In this document: positions 8,536 through 17,031 of the stretch, one piece after another
How positions within the stretch are numbered: position 1 is the first letter of the stretch
Layout of the letters: the number at the start of each line of letters is the position of its first letter
Assembly (NCBI GenBank): GCA_965232615.1
Contig: OZ246985.1
Span: 2,108,001 to 2,172,000, forward strand
Reading direction: 5' to 3'
Origin: UBA2779 sp965232615
GTDB lineage: Bacteria > Spirochaetota > Spirochaetia > DSM-2461
DNA: 64,000 bases
Notes under the pieces: model-generated
What the model was told of the DNA's origin: nothing
What the model saw: only the letters and a program-made list of their open reading frames with translations
The model's database searches: none
Made by a program: the position numbers and the translations under genes

Positions 8536-9396
8536 CTACTGAAGCAATTGGAGCACATTTTGAGACCGCATATTCGCTTGTGCAAGCATTGCGGTGCTCG
8601 ACTGGCTGAGTATCTGATTCTTACTGTAGTCAACCATCTTTGATGCCATATCAAGGTCTCTGATTCTGCTCTCAGCGGCCTGCATGTTCTCAGCACCGGT
8701 ATCCAACCCCTTGACCGCCATTTCAAGCCGATTCTGGTAAGCACCAAGTTCCGCCCGTTGCTTATTCACTGTTTTCAATACACTGTCAAGTATTCCAAGA
8801 TTCCGGTTTGCCTGTTCCTGTGTGCTGATACTGAGAGTAATACCTGTTGAGTTCTGTCTCAGTCCCAACGCTGTTGCGGTCATGGTTCCAATGAACATCT
8901 GTATTCTCTCATCCATATTGGGTCCAATATGAAACCACATTGATGAAGTTGGATTGTTGATACCATTCTCTCGCGCAAATCGACCAGTAAGCACTTGCAT
9001 ACCATTGAATTGTGCATGAGAAGCTACTCGATCAACTTCATCAATAAGATGGGAAACCTCAACCTGAATCTGCATTCTATCCTCGCTTGAATAGATACCA
9101 TTGGCAGCTTGTACAGCCAATTCCCTGATACGCTGTAGAATTTCTGTGGTTTCCTCCAGATAACCCTCAGTCAGTTGAATCAAAGAAATTCCATCTGATG
9201 CATTTCGGCTCGCCTGATTGAGACCACGAATCTGCGAACGCATTTTCTCTGAAACAGCCAATCCTGAAGCATCATCTGCTGCCATTGTAATACGCAGACC
9301 ACTCGATAGTTTTGCCATGTCCTTCATCGTATTGATGTTGGTGTTCTTCTGAGCGCGTAAGGCATTAATAGCACTCATATTATGATTAATAATCAT
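8536..9396 (-). CDS. flaB: Flagellin, FlaB-type core protein (copy 2)
   Basis: 286 aa, a paralogue of the flagellin at 7413-8267 with the same domain layout: MIINHNMSAINALRAQKN...SGLRITMAADDASGLAVSEKMRSQIRGLNQ at the N-terminus and MAVKGLDTGAENMQAAESRIRDLDMA...LAQANMRSQNVLQLLQ at the C-terminus. The middle differs most (residues about 150-200: MWFHIGPNMDERIQMFIG), where spirochaetal FlaB paralogues usually diverge. The start at 9396 has GGAGGG six to seven bases upstream. Its leader contains the better of the two CsrA-like hairpins. Multiple FlaB proteins co-polymerise in spirochaete filament cores. Confidence 0.95.
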   Translation of the reverse strand: MIINHNMSAINALRAQKNTNINTMKDMAKLSSGLRITMAADDASGLAVSEKMRSQIRGLNQASRNASDGISLIQLTEGYLEETTEILQRIRELAVQAANGIYSSEDRMQIQVEVSHLIDEVDRVASHAQFNGMQVLTGRFARENGINNPTSSMWFHIGPNMDERIQMFIGTMTATALGLRQNSTGITLSISTQEQANRNLGILDSVLKTVNKQRAELGAYQNRLEMAVKGLDTGAENMQAAESRIRDLDMASKMVDYSKNQILSQSSTAMLAQANMRSQNVLQLLQ

Positions 9397-9422
9397 CTAT
9401 CCCTCCATGAAATGATGATAGT

Positions 9423-9442
9423 TTCAGGCATCCTTGCCTGAA
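9423..9442 (-). promoter_or_regulatory. CsrA-type hairpin in flagellin 2 leader
   Basis: The sense strand folds as TTCAGGC-AAGGAT-GCCTGAA. The loop with its closing bases reads CAAGGAUG, a full match to the CARGGAUG core of the CsrA consensus. The hairpin ends 27 bases before the ATG, the same spacing as in flagellin 1, and the ribosome site (AUGGAGGG) offers a second GGA. The function is inferred from the FliW-CsrA-flagellin circuits known in Bacillus and Borrelia. Confidence 0.6.
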
Positions 9443-9521
9443 GCATGATTTTCCCTGCTGCTGTTGACCATCAGCCCATATCGGAATCTGGCTACAGAAC
9501 TTTAGAAAATCTTCAATTTCA

Positions 9522-9550
9522 TAATCGGGCAGAATCATCGATAAACTTGA
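9522..9550 (-). promoter_or_regulatory. Possible sigma-28-type promoter for flagellin 2
   Basis: On the sense strand TCAAGTTT is followed after 13 bases by CCCGATTA, loosely matching the flagellar consensus TAAAGTTT-N11-GCCGATAA (7/8 and 6/8, spacing two too long). It is the best such match I saw in the gap between rmuC and the flagellin gene. Confidence 0.3.
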
Positions 9551-9682
9551 CCGTATTACACAAAAAAAACTCAAGTTGCAATTGCAGTTGCCGATTAGCC
9601 GTTTGTTATTGAGTCGTATCCCTGCTGCATTCCATTTGATTTGAGAATGACAGAGACCGAAATGCAGCATCCAGTATGATTT

Positions 9683-11053
9683 CTATTTTCCTGGATTGTC
9701 TTCAATCAGAGACTGTTCAATATACTCCTCTGGTATCTGTCTGTTGGTTGTAATACCCAGATCTTTCAGCATCTGGGCCTGACGAATGAGATTGCCCCGC
9801 CCGGAAGACAATTTGCCTTTCGCACTCTCGAAGCTTTTTCCGGCTTGAGTAATACGACTGCCTACATTTTCAAAGTCTTCAACAAACCCAACAAGTTTAT
9901 CAAACAGAGCTGTTCCTCTCCGGGCAATTTCCAGAGCATTTCGGCTGCGTTGTTCCTGCCTCCACAGCTGCATGACGATTCGCATTACAAACAGCAGTGT
10001 TGAGGAACTGACTAACAGAACATTGTTTTTCCAGGCGTCTTCCCAGATCCTGCCATCTTCGGAAAGAGCCAGCATGAAAGCTGGTTCCAGAGGGATGAAC
10101 ATAATAACAAAATCGGGAGATTTCTCCTCATACAGTTTGTGATAGTCCTTTGCTGCCAGTTCTTTCATATGTGTTCTTACTGAAGATAAATGTGCCTTCA
10201 AAGCTTCCGCCTGCTCCACATTATCATCTTTATTGATGTAATCATCATAGGCATTTAGAGAAACCTTGGAATCGATAATCATATGTCGATCTTCCGGAAG
10301 ATGTATAACCACATCAGGCTGGACACGGCTGCCATCGTCCAATGTATGACTCTCCTGAAGCGTGTATTCCTCGCCTTTCCGCAAACCAGAAACTTCCAGA
10401 ATGCGTTCAAGTATCATTTCTCCCCAATTTCCCTGGGCCTTGCTGTCTCTTTTAAGTGCATTGGTAAGGTTTGATGCTTCCTGAGAAAGCCTGTTATTCA
10501 TCTCCATGAGTTTTCGGACCTCATCTCTCAGCGAATGACGTTCCTTACCCTCATTTTCATAGTTCTCCTGTATCTTCGACTGAAATTCCCCAAGCCGCTC
10601 CTTGAGTGGATTCAGTATTTCCCCTATACCTGTTTTATTCTGTTCCTGAAAAGCACGTGTTTTCTCATCAAGGATATTGTTGGCCAATACCTTGAAGTGA
10701 TTTGTTAATTCCTCTCTTGCTTCCTTTAAGAGTTTAATCTTTTCTTCATACTGATCCCGGTCACTGCTCAGTTCCTGCATGGCAAGGGCAAGTTGCCTTT
10801 CCAGGTTGGCGATACCTCTGTCCCGTACTGCAAGATCATTTTTACAGGAGTCAAGTCTTTCTCTAAAAGATTCATTCTCCTCTGTCAGCCTCATTTTATC
10901 TCTTTCAAGACCTGCTGATCTTTCTTTAAGGGCGGCATTTTCAGCAACCAGACCACCTTGATGGTCTGGACGGCTTCGTCGGACTGCCCAAACAATCCCA
11001 ATGGTTAGAATGAATACAAGGACAACGAGAAGAGTGAGTACAAGGTTTACCAT
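9683..11053 (-). CDS. rmuC: DNA recombination protein RmuC
   Basis: 456 aa. RmuC family proteins have a nuclease-like fold and limit inversions at short repeats in E. coli. There is an N-terminal membrane segment (LVLTLLVVLVFILTIGIVWAV), a coiled coil at about residues 35-200, and the RmuC domain with GNWGEMILERILEVSGL, PDVVIHLPEDRHMIIDSKVSL, and FVIMFIPLEPAFMLAL...W...VLLVSSSTLLFVMRIV, all typical. It is a single gene on the minus strand; a repeat element lies between its start and the upstream kinase gene. Confidence 0.93.
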   Translation of the reverse strand: MVNLVLTLLVVLVFILTIGIVWAVRRSRPDHQGGLVAENAALKERSAGLERDKMRLTEENESFRERLDSCKNDLAVRDRGIANLERQLALAMQELSSDRDQYEEKIKLLKEAREELTNHFKVLANNILDEKTRAFQEQNKTGIGEILNPLKERLGEFQSKIQENYENEGKERHSLRDEVRKLMEMNNRLSQEASNLTNALKRDSKAQGNWGEMILERILEVSGLRKGEEYTLQESHTLDDGSRVQPDVVIHLPEDRHMIIDSKVSLNAYDDYINKDDNVEQAEALKAHLSSVRTHMKELAAKDYHKLYEEKSPDFVIMFIPLEPAFMLALSEDGRIWEDAWKNNVLLVSSSTLLFVMRIVMQLWRQEQRSRNALEIARRGTALFDKLVGFVEDFENVGSRITQAGKSFESAKGKLSSGRGNLIRQAQMLKDLGITTNRQIPEEYIEQSLIEDNPGK

Positions 11054-11104
11054 GAAGGCCTCCGGTCTGTGAAATCATTATCTCATTCCAGTCATCTTAA
11101 TCAA

Positions 11105-11408
11105 GGGCACCTCTAAAAACCTTATTTCGTTTCTGGCTTGATCTTTTTCCTCGCTGCTACGTTGTCAAAATGCTCACGTAAATCAGGTGCGTACCGCAGG
11201 AGCAAAGCTCCGAGGAACGCACCGCCACTATCAGGTGCGTACCGCAGGAGCAAAGCTCCGAGGAACGCACCGCCACTATCAGGTGCGTACCGCAGGAGCA
11301 AAGCTCCGAGGAACGCACCGCCACTATCAGGTGCGTACCGCAGGAGCAAAGCTCCGAGGAACGCACCGCCATTGCGCCAAATTCCAAAAACGGTTTTTAG
11401 AGGTTGCC
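11105..11408. mobile_element. MITE-like element 1 (4 palindrome units), TSD TCAA
   Basis: 304 bp. The left end GGGCACCTCTAAAAACC and right end (reverse complement GGCAACCTCTAAAAACC) form about 17-bp terminal inverted repeats. TCAA is directly repeated at 11101-11104 and 11409-11412. Inside are four tandem copies of the palindrome (outer arms GGTGCGT/ACGCACC, inner arms GGAGC/GCTCC around AAA) starting at 11186, 11234, 11282 and 11330, a 48-bp period. No protein is encoded. It fills the gap between rmuC and the kinase gene. Confidence 0.85.
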
Positions 11409-11444
11409 TCAACCATAACAGCCTGACTATTGAATGATGCTGGA

Positions 11445-12149
11445 TTACCGGGGAACAATTTCTGTTCCGACAAACTCCTTCCCTGCAATTACAGCCTGAA
11501 GATTGTCAAGGTTTCGTCCATCAGCTGCAATAACAGTCAGACCGATCTCTGAGGCTTTTTTCGCTGCTACCGGGTCAAAAGGCATACTGGAACCTGGTGT
11601 CCATTTATCCTGAATTATTGATTTATACTCCTCCCAGGTAAGTCGAATCAAGGGCTTTGCCTGAAGATTCTCCTGAGGATCCGAATCATATACGTGGGGA
11701 ATATTGGAAAGCATCACAACACGCTGAACGGAGAACCTTTCCGCAAGAATAACCGCATCGCAGTCTGTGGAAAAGCCAGGTTTCCAGCCGGCAGCAATAA
11801 GTACCCGACCTGTAAATTGAAAATCTGATGTGGGATCTGTCACAACAGGATCCAGGCAAAGTGAACCGAGAATACTCCGCATGAGTTCTGCATTGAGTCT
11901 GGTTGCCATCACACCCACCCAGTCCAATGAGTCCGAAGGAGTCTGGGGTGCTATCTCAGTAACGGCTCCCTGCCAGGCCCTGGCAGCTCCACCGCCACCG
12001 GTTACCATGATAAGCCGTTGTAAAGAGTCATCTTCAAGCCATTTCTGTATAAAAGCCAGGAAATCTTTCAAGAAAGACGTATCTGGAGAATCTGGAGCAA
12101 TTATGGACCCTCCAATATCAAGAACAGCCAGTTTATTATGATTATTCAT
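11445..12149 (-). CDS. Archaeal-type UMP kinase-like amino acid kinase family protein
   Basis: 234 aa from the ATG at 12149, which has CAGGAGA five bases upstream; an in-frame earlier codon at 12170 lacks a site. The protein shows the amino-acid-kinase fold: LDIGGSIIAPD (phosphate loop), VTGGGGAARAWQ, LDWVGVMATRLNAELM, VLIAAGWKPGFSTDCDAVILAE, LSNIPHVYDSDP and MPFDPVAAKKASEIGLTVIAADGRNLDNL. The order and wording match archaeal PyrH (UMP kinase) more than bacterial PyrH. The likely reaction is UMP + ATP to UDP + ADP, but a related small substrate is possible. A repeat element lies just downstream. Confidence 0.7.
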   Translation of the reverse strand: MNNHNKLAVLDIGGSIIAPDSPDTSFLKDFLAFIQKWLEDDSLQRLIMVTGGGGAARAWQGAVTEIAPQTPSDSLDWVGVMATRLNAELMRSILGSLCLDPVVTDPTSDFQFTGRVLIAAGWKPGFSTDCDAVILAERFSVQRVVMLSNIPHVYDSDPQENLQAKPLIRLTWEEYKSIIQDKWTPGSSMPFDPVAAKKASEIGLTVIAADGRNLDNLQAVIAGKEFVGTEIVPR

Positions 12150-12260
12150 AACTTCTCCTGGAAATGACACATCATACCTGGACTATCCTTGTTCCGTACA
12201 GTGTTGACTCTTGACGATAAGAAGGAAAAAGCTATTAATACTGTGTATGAGGTTTGTTTT

Positions 12261-12938
12261 TTGAATCGTTTAGCCCATGCCGCTACATTATGTTTTATAT
12301 CAGTATCATTGAGTCTTTCGGCTCAAGAAACTGCTTCACAGTATTTTGATACAGTTTCTGGGCATTACAAAACTATTTCTGATTATACTGCAAATCTCAC
12401 TATTACTCGCGGAACTGAGGTACAGACAGCTGTGGCACAGTATAAGAAACCCAATCTTCTCCGTCTGGATTTTTCTAATCCTGCCGGCATGGTCATAGCT
12501 GTCAATAGTGAGAAGCTCATGGTGTGGGTGCCTGGATACAGTGTTACCTTTGAACAGGATTTACACCCTGGCGCTCAAGAACAGACGGGAACTCTGGCAA
12601 CTCCAGGCGGATTAGCACTATTGGCTCGATATTATACCATTGCCTATGCAGAACATCCTGCTCCGGTTGCTCTTGAAACAGGATCTTCTGAACGGGTCAT
12701 GAAGCTGAGATTAAACTGGAAATCCAATAACGAGGGGTTTAGAGAACTGATAATAAGTATTAATCCCAATAACAAAATGATACGCCGCATGGAAGGCCGT
12801 ACAACAACAGGTGCAAGAATAGTCTTTGATTTTACCAATATAGTATTAAATAGCGGGATACCAGATACCCGTTTTGATTATGAAAGCCCACCCATTGGGA
12901 ACTCCATCGAAAATTTTCTATTTGACCCGGGGAATTAG
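12261..12938 (+). CDS. LolA-like outer membrane lipoprotein carrier protein
   Basis: About 225 aa. LolA proteins carry lipoproteins across the periplasm. The mature part has the LolA pattern: VSGHYKTISDYTANLTIT, AQYKKPNLLRLDFSNPAGMVIAVNSEKLMVWVPGYSVTFEQ, then a C-terminal strand-rich region ending in DFTNIVLNSGIPDTRFDYESP. The signal peptide is LNRLAHAATLCFISVSLSLSAQ. The start is uncertain: a TTG at 12261 with GAGG eight bases upstream gives the neatest signal peptide; GTG 12243 and TTG 12189 are also in frame. The stop is 4 bases before rodZ, so they form an operon. Confidence 0.75.
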   Translation: MNRLAHAATLCFISVSLSLSAQETASQYFDTVSGHYKTISDYTANLTITRGTEVQTAVAQYKKPNLLRLDFSNPAGMVIAVNSEKLMVWVPGYSVTFEQDLHPGAQEQTGTLATPGGLALLARYYTIAYAEHPAPVALETGSSERVMKLRLNWKSNNEGFRELIISINPNNKMIRRMEGRTTTGARIVFDFTNIVLNSGIPDTRFDYESPPIGNSIENFLFDPGN

Positions 12939-12942
12939 AAGC

Positions 12943-14037
12943 ATGAAGTCAATCGGAGACTCATTGAGAACCGCTCGTGAAGAACAGGGGATCTCGATAG
13001 ACCAGGCAATAAAAGAAACTCATATCTCACGGCGATACATAATAGCTCTGGAAGAAGAGGATTTCGATGTTTTCGCCGCCGATGCCTATCTGGTCGGTTT
13101 TCTACGCAATTACTCTGACTATCTTGGATTGCTGACAGAAAAAATTCTGGGTCAATACAAAAACTACAAGCTGAATGAAACACCTGCCCCCCTGGCAGAA
13201 CTCATCGGTCCACCCAGGGGATCAATCGCCAGGAAAGTCGTGCTGTGGGCGATCCTCATTCTTTTACCTGTTACAGCAGGTATTTTCAGCATGCCCTATA
13301 TATCAGTCTGGTTCAAAGATTTTCGCGAACAGAAGCTGAATGAATCAGTAGAAGAAGAACCGCTGAATCAGCAAATCAGACCCACATTACCTCTTTGGGA
13401 AGGAATAGTTCATCCAGGAGATACTCTGATCCTTGAAGATTCAGAAGAGGATCTAACACTTCTTCTGTCCAATGGCAAAGATCATCTTAATCTGGATGCA
13501 GGAGAAACTGGCAACTGGTCAATGCTACCTGGTGAAGAAATATACTTCCCTGGGAATGATGGCCTTTCACAGTGGCGTATATATCTGAAGGAATCAGGGA
13601 TTGCCGGCAATGGAGCCATTATAGAGATACAACAGCTTTCAAAATTGGCTTCAGAGGATTTAGTTCTAACAGAAGAATTAGTAATTACACCTCCAAGCGG
13701 TGTTGTTGAACGTCAACGTGAACCTCGTATAATCCTGAGTGCCAGCACTCCAGTGAACTACTCCATAAGATTTGAATTTCAAAGCTTCTGTCTGCTCAGA
13801 TACCAGGTGGACAATGGTGATATACTGGAGAACACATTCACAGATGGCGATACAATACAACTCAATGTCAATAATGCAATAAAGGTCTGGGCATCCAATG
13901 CCGGTTCGTTCAATACCAGGATCAATGATGAGGAATTGAGGCTTGGTCGCCGAGGCGAAGTAACGGTGGGGGTGATTCGATGGTTGTGGGATAAAGAGAA
14001 CGGGATCTACAACCTGACGCTGTTTCCCCTGTACTAA
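12943..14037 (+). CDS. rodZ: RodZ-like helix-turn-helix membrane protein
   Basis: 364 aa from the ATG at 12943. RodZ links MreB filaments to the membrane and supports elongation. The N-terminal HTH_25-type domain reads IGDSLRTAREEQGISIDQAIKETHISRRYIIALEEEDFDVF and is followed by YLVGFLRNYSDYLGL, the standard RodZ pattern. One transmembrane segment (VVLWAILILLPVTAGIFSMPYI, about residues 111-132) separates it from a beta-rich external C-terminal part that would correspond to DUF4115. It follows the LolA-like gene by 4 bases. The C-terminal domain is longer than in E. coli-style RodZ and is less clearly assigned. Confidence 0.8.
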   Translation: MKSIGDSLRTAREEQGISIDQAIKETHISRRYIIALEEEDFDVFAADAYLVGFLRNYSDYLGLLTEKILGQYKNYKLNETPAPLAELIGPPRGSIARKVVLWAILILLPVTAGIFSMPYISVWFKDFREQKLNESVEEEPLNQQIRPTLPLWEGIVHPGDTLILEDSEEDLTLLLSNGKDHLNLDAGETGNWSMLPGEEIYFPGNDGLSQWRIYLKESGIAGNGAIIEIQQLSKLASEDLVLTEELVITPPSGVVERQREPRIILSASTPVNYSIRFEFQSFCLLRYQVDNGDILENTFTDGDTIQLNVNNAIKVWASNAGSFNTRINDEELRLGRRGEVTVGVIRWLWDKENGIYNLTLFPLY

Positions 14038-14107
14038 TCTAACCCTTACCCAGTGTCAGAAAGCCTGTCCCCCCCCCTACAATCTATCCCGGGATTCAAA
14101 TTTCCTC

Positions 14108-14210
14108 CTAAACCTTCACATACAGCGGATCATAACGACCCGATTCCATCCCCGGATTACGCCACTCACACAGCCAGGTTTTCTTCTCCTCCACACCCAG
14201 ACTGACCTTA
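14108..14210 (-). pseudogene. Possible 3' remnant of a coding sequence abutting repeat element 2
   Basis: The minus strand is open from the element border at 14210 to a TAG at 14108 and translates to a protein-like tail ending WLCEWRNPGMESGRYDPLYVKV. No start with a ribosome site is present inside. An AGGAGG lies immediately after the stop. The simplest reading is that the element, or a deletion beside it, removed the 5' part of a gene. I do not recognise the family. Confidence 0.3.
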
Positions 14211-14555
14211 GGGTACCTCTAAAAAACAGCTTTAGGAAATTGACGAAATGGCGGTGCGTTCATCGGAGCTTTGCTCCTGCGGTACGCACCTGTTAGCGTA
14301 GCTTAAGCGGTTGGCGGTGCGTTCCTCGGAGCTTTGCTCCTGCGGTACGCACCTGTTAGCGTAGCTTAAGCGGTTGGCGGTGCGTTCCTCGGAGCTTTGC
14401 TCCTGCGGTACGCACCTGTTAGCGTAGCAGCGGTTGGCGGTGCGTTTCGGAGCTTTGCTCCTGCGGTACGCACCTGTTTACGTGAGCATTTTGGCAACGC
14501 AACAGTAGGGAAAAAGATCAAGCCAAAAACGAAATAAGGTTTATTAGAGGTGCCC
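14211..14555. mobile_element. MITE-like element 2 (4 palindrome units)
   Basis: 345 bp, opposite orientation to element 1. Ends are GGGTACCTCTAAAAAACC-like on the left and ...TTTATTAGAGGTGCCC on the right. Three 63-bp units share the spacer TGTTAGCGTAGCTTAAGCGG; the fourth has lost 3 bases in its spacer and 2 in its palindrome. Flanks CTTA and TTTA are only an approximate duplication. It lies between the convergent ends of rodZ and the lipoprotein gene. Confidence 0.8.
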
Positions 14556-14613
14556 TTTAGTTAACCAGATTTTTTATTACTGACACAGCCCCAATAGTTA
14601 AATGGGAAAATAG

Positions 14614-16655
14614 TTAAAAAGCCCGCACCGCACGGACACGTAAGTCGAAGGACTTGGCGAATCTGGGCTGGGGGCCTGCGGTGAAGTACTGGAGCCACGC
14701 TTCGTCGGCACTGGCCTCCGACGAGGACCAGTACCAGTCTCCAGTGTCGAAGTTACCTACTAACTTTTCCTGCTCATACAACTCATTCAACTCATCTTTG
14801 GACGGCAGAAACCAGTCGTCATAATCAACACCGTTATGGTTTACTGTATAATCGCTACAGATTTTCGCCGCGTAAGCCGTTCCTCCGTTATCACCAAGTG
14901 CGGTCACTATCATTGCTGTGTTGGATTCTCCGGTTCCTATGGCTGTGCCCGTGTTAACCGTTCCAGCAGCACCCCATGGAACAGTAACATCGTGATCCTG
15001 CGAGGCCGCCTCCAGGTAAGTCCAGTCAACAATGGCGGGATCAGTATTCACATAGAAGATTGTCCCTCCGGCAGGGCCGGTATCGCCTATGCTGTACACT
15101 ACCGTCAGTACGAAGTCGAATGTTTCCTCTCCAGTGTAGTTGTTTTTACCGGCAGCCTTCACGGTGTATGTTCCGGTATCGCCTATGTCGATCGTGTTTG
15201 CTATAGAGACTAGACCGTCGTTATTTATGGAGACGCCATTTACTTGAGCTCCATCTTTCTCTATGCTCAGGCCGTAATCAGTTCCTGCGTTCAGACCGGC
15301 ATTGTTGATTGTTACGGAGAAAGTTGATTCTTGCAAGCGGGGGGCAGTTTGGGCATCAACGGAAATAGAGAAGCCTGCACTGTTGCAATATCTTTAGGAT
15401 CGACTGACAGAGTGAAGGTGTCACTTTTCATACCGCTGTAGCTGCCCGTTCCGGCGGCTGTAACGGTGTAGGTTCCTCCATCACTCACCGCGATACTGTC
15501 GTTTATAGTGATGTCGCCGTTTGCGTCTATCGACATGAAGTTCGGAACATTAGTGTTTCTGTCGGTAATTTGGAGCGTGTAGTCAGTTGTCGCCGTCAGT
15601 GGGCCTCCTGCTATCTCAGCACTGTGTGAATAATCTGTTGATTTCGCCGTTACTGTTTTGTCATCAACGGAAATAGAGAAGCCCTGCACTGTTGCAATAT
15701 CTATAGGATTGACTGTCAGCGTGAAGGTGTCACTTATCATACCGCTGTAGCTGCCCGTTCCGGCGGCTGTAACGGTGTAGGTTCCTCCATCACTCACCGC
15801 GATACTGTCGGCTATGGCGATGTCGCCGTTTGCGTCTATCGACATGAAGCCCGGAACATTATTGCTGCTGTCGGTAATTTCGAGCGTGTAGTCAGTTGTC
15901 GCCGTCAGTGTGTCTCCTGCTATCACAGCACTGTGTGAATCTGTTGATTTCGCCGTTGCTGTTTTGTCTCCAACGGAAATAGAGAAGCCCTGCACTGTTG
16001 CAATATCTATAGAATTGACTGTCAGCGTGAAGTCGGCACTTGTTGTACCGCTGTAGCTGCCCGTTCCGGCGGCTGTAACGGTGTAGGTTCCTCCATCACT
16101 CACCGCGATACTGTCGGCTATGGTGATGTCGCCGTTTGCGTCTATCGACATGAAGCCCGGAACATTATTGCTGCTGTCGGTAATTTGGAGCGTGTAGTCA
16201 GTTGTCGCCGTCAGTGGGCCTATTATCTCAGCACTGTGTGAATAATCTGTTGATTTCGCCGTTACTGTTATGTCATCAACGAAAATAGAGAAGCCTGTCA
16301 CTGTTGCAATATCTCTGGTTACTGTTACCGTCAGGAAAGCGAAGTATTCTTTTGTTCCGTCGACTGTTGCCTTCACGGTAATTGGAGCAGTGTCCCTGGC
16401 ATCCGCGGCCGTTCCAACCGTTACAACACCGGTTGCACCAGCAACACTTACGCCCTGCGGGTTGCCCTCCAGGCTATAGACGATAGTACCTGCGGGCTGG
16501 TTTGTCCAATCAGGTGCTGGACTCTGTTTCGCTGTTCCGTAGGTTGTTGTGATATCGCTTGTGTAGATGAAAGAACTATCCTCATCGACAGATAGACAGC
16601 CGGCGAGCAGAATGAGGGCGGTCAGAATACTAATTGTTATGGTCTCAAACTTCAT
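14614..16655 (-). pseudogene. Ig-repeat lipoprotein with C-terminal DUF1566-like domain, frameshifted
   Basis: The protein begins at the ATG at 16655 (AAGGAG upstream) with a lipoprotein signal ending ILLAGC. Four highly similar repeats of about 103 aa follow (each near DIATVQGFSISVDDKTVTAKSTD ... GTYTVTAAGTGSYSG), then a domain with DWFLPSKDELNELY and YWSSSE...VRAVRAF, like DUF1566/Lcl C-terminal domains. Near 15375 the fourth repeat has GAAGCCTGCA where its siblings have GAAGCCCTGCA; the one-base loss shifts the frame and ends the product at 15312. Restoring it gives about 680 aa. It may be a true inactivation, a programmed or phase-variable site, or a sequencing error. A surface-exposed adhesin-like role is likely for the intact form. 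Confidence 0.75.
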
Positions 16656-16747
16656 GAACAACTCCTTGTGTTCACCGCATCTATGCGGCTTGTCCTGAAG
16701 ACTGACGTACTAATCAACTCAAAAATTGTTCTGCATTATGGTCCTGC

Positions 16748-16864
16748 TTATATAGGCAAACGCCTTCCCCCTCTCTCCAGATAGAAATGCAGGGCTCCGG
16801 AAAGGGTTGAACGGCTAGATTTGTGAGCGGGGGGGACAGAGAAAATAAGAGGGCTTAGGGTCAT
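16748..16864 (-). CDS. Candidate small ORF (38 aa) upstream of the lipoprotein
   Basis: The ATG at 16864 has a near-perfect AAGGAGGGG site six bases upstream and the frame runs 38 codons to TAA at 16748. The product (MTLSPLIFSVPPAHKSS... ending RRLPI) matches nothing I know and has no membrane segment. It precedes the frameshifted lipoprotein gene on the same strand by about 90 bases. It may be a leader peptide, a genuine small protein, or a chance ORF with a good ribosome site. The rest of the 16656-17031 gap shows nothing recognisable. Confidence 0.25.
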   Translation of the reverse strand: MTLSPLIFSVPPAHKSSRSTLSGALHFYLERGGRRLPI

Positions 16865-17031
16865 GATGCCCCTCCTTGAAAAATTCGATCTCCAGGAAAT
16901 CGAGTATAGATGATGGAGCATCAGGGAATTTTTGTCAAGTCTTATGCCTCAAATTTCTGGTTCAATACGCGGGAATGCGGTGTTAAGGGAATGTTTTGGA
17001 ATCAAGAAGATTGTAAGCGGGGATTCATTAA

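Noticed and set aside
9386..9670. 94-codon open frame on the minus strand before flagellin 2
   Set aside because: It covers the flagellin promoter, the CsrA-like hairpin and the flagellin start, and has no ribosome site.
11122..11437. Long open frames inside the repeat elements (also at 17053, 25757, 39193 and 40631)
   Set aside because: They consist of tandem palindromes read in several frames on both strands, lack ribosome sites and are not consistent between elements. They are noted as a finding about period length, not as genes.
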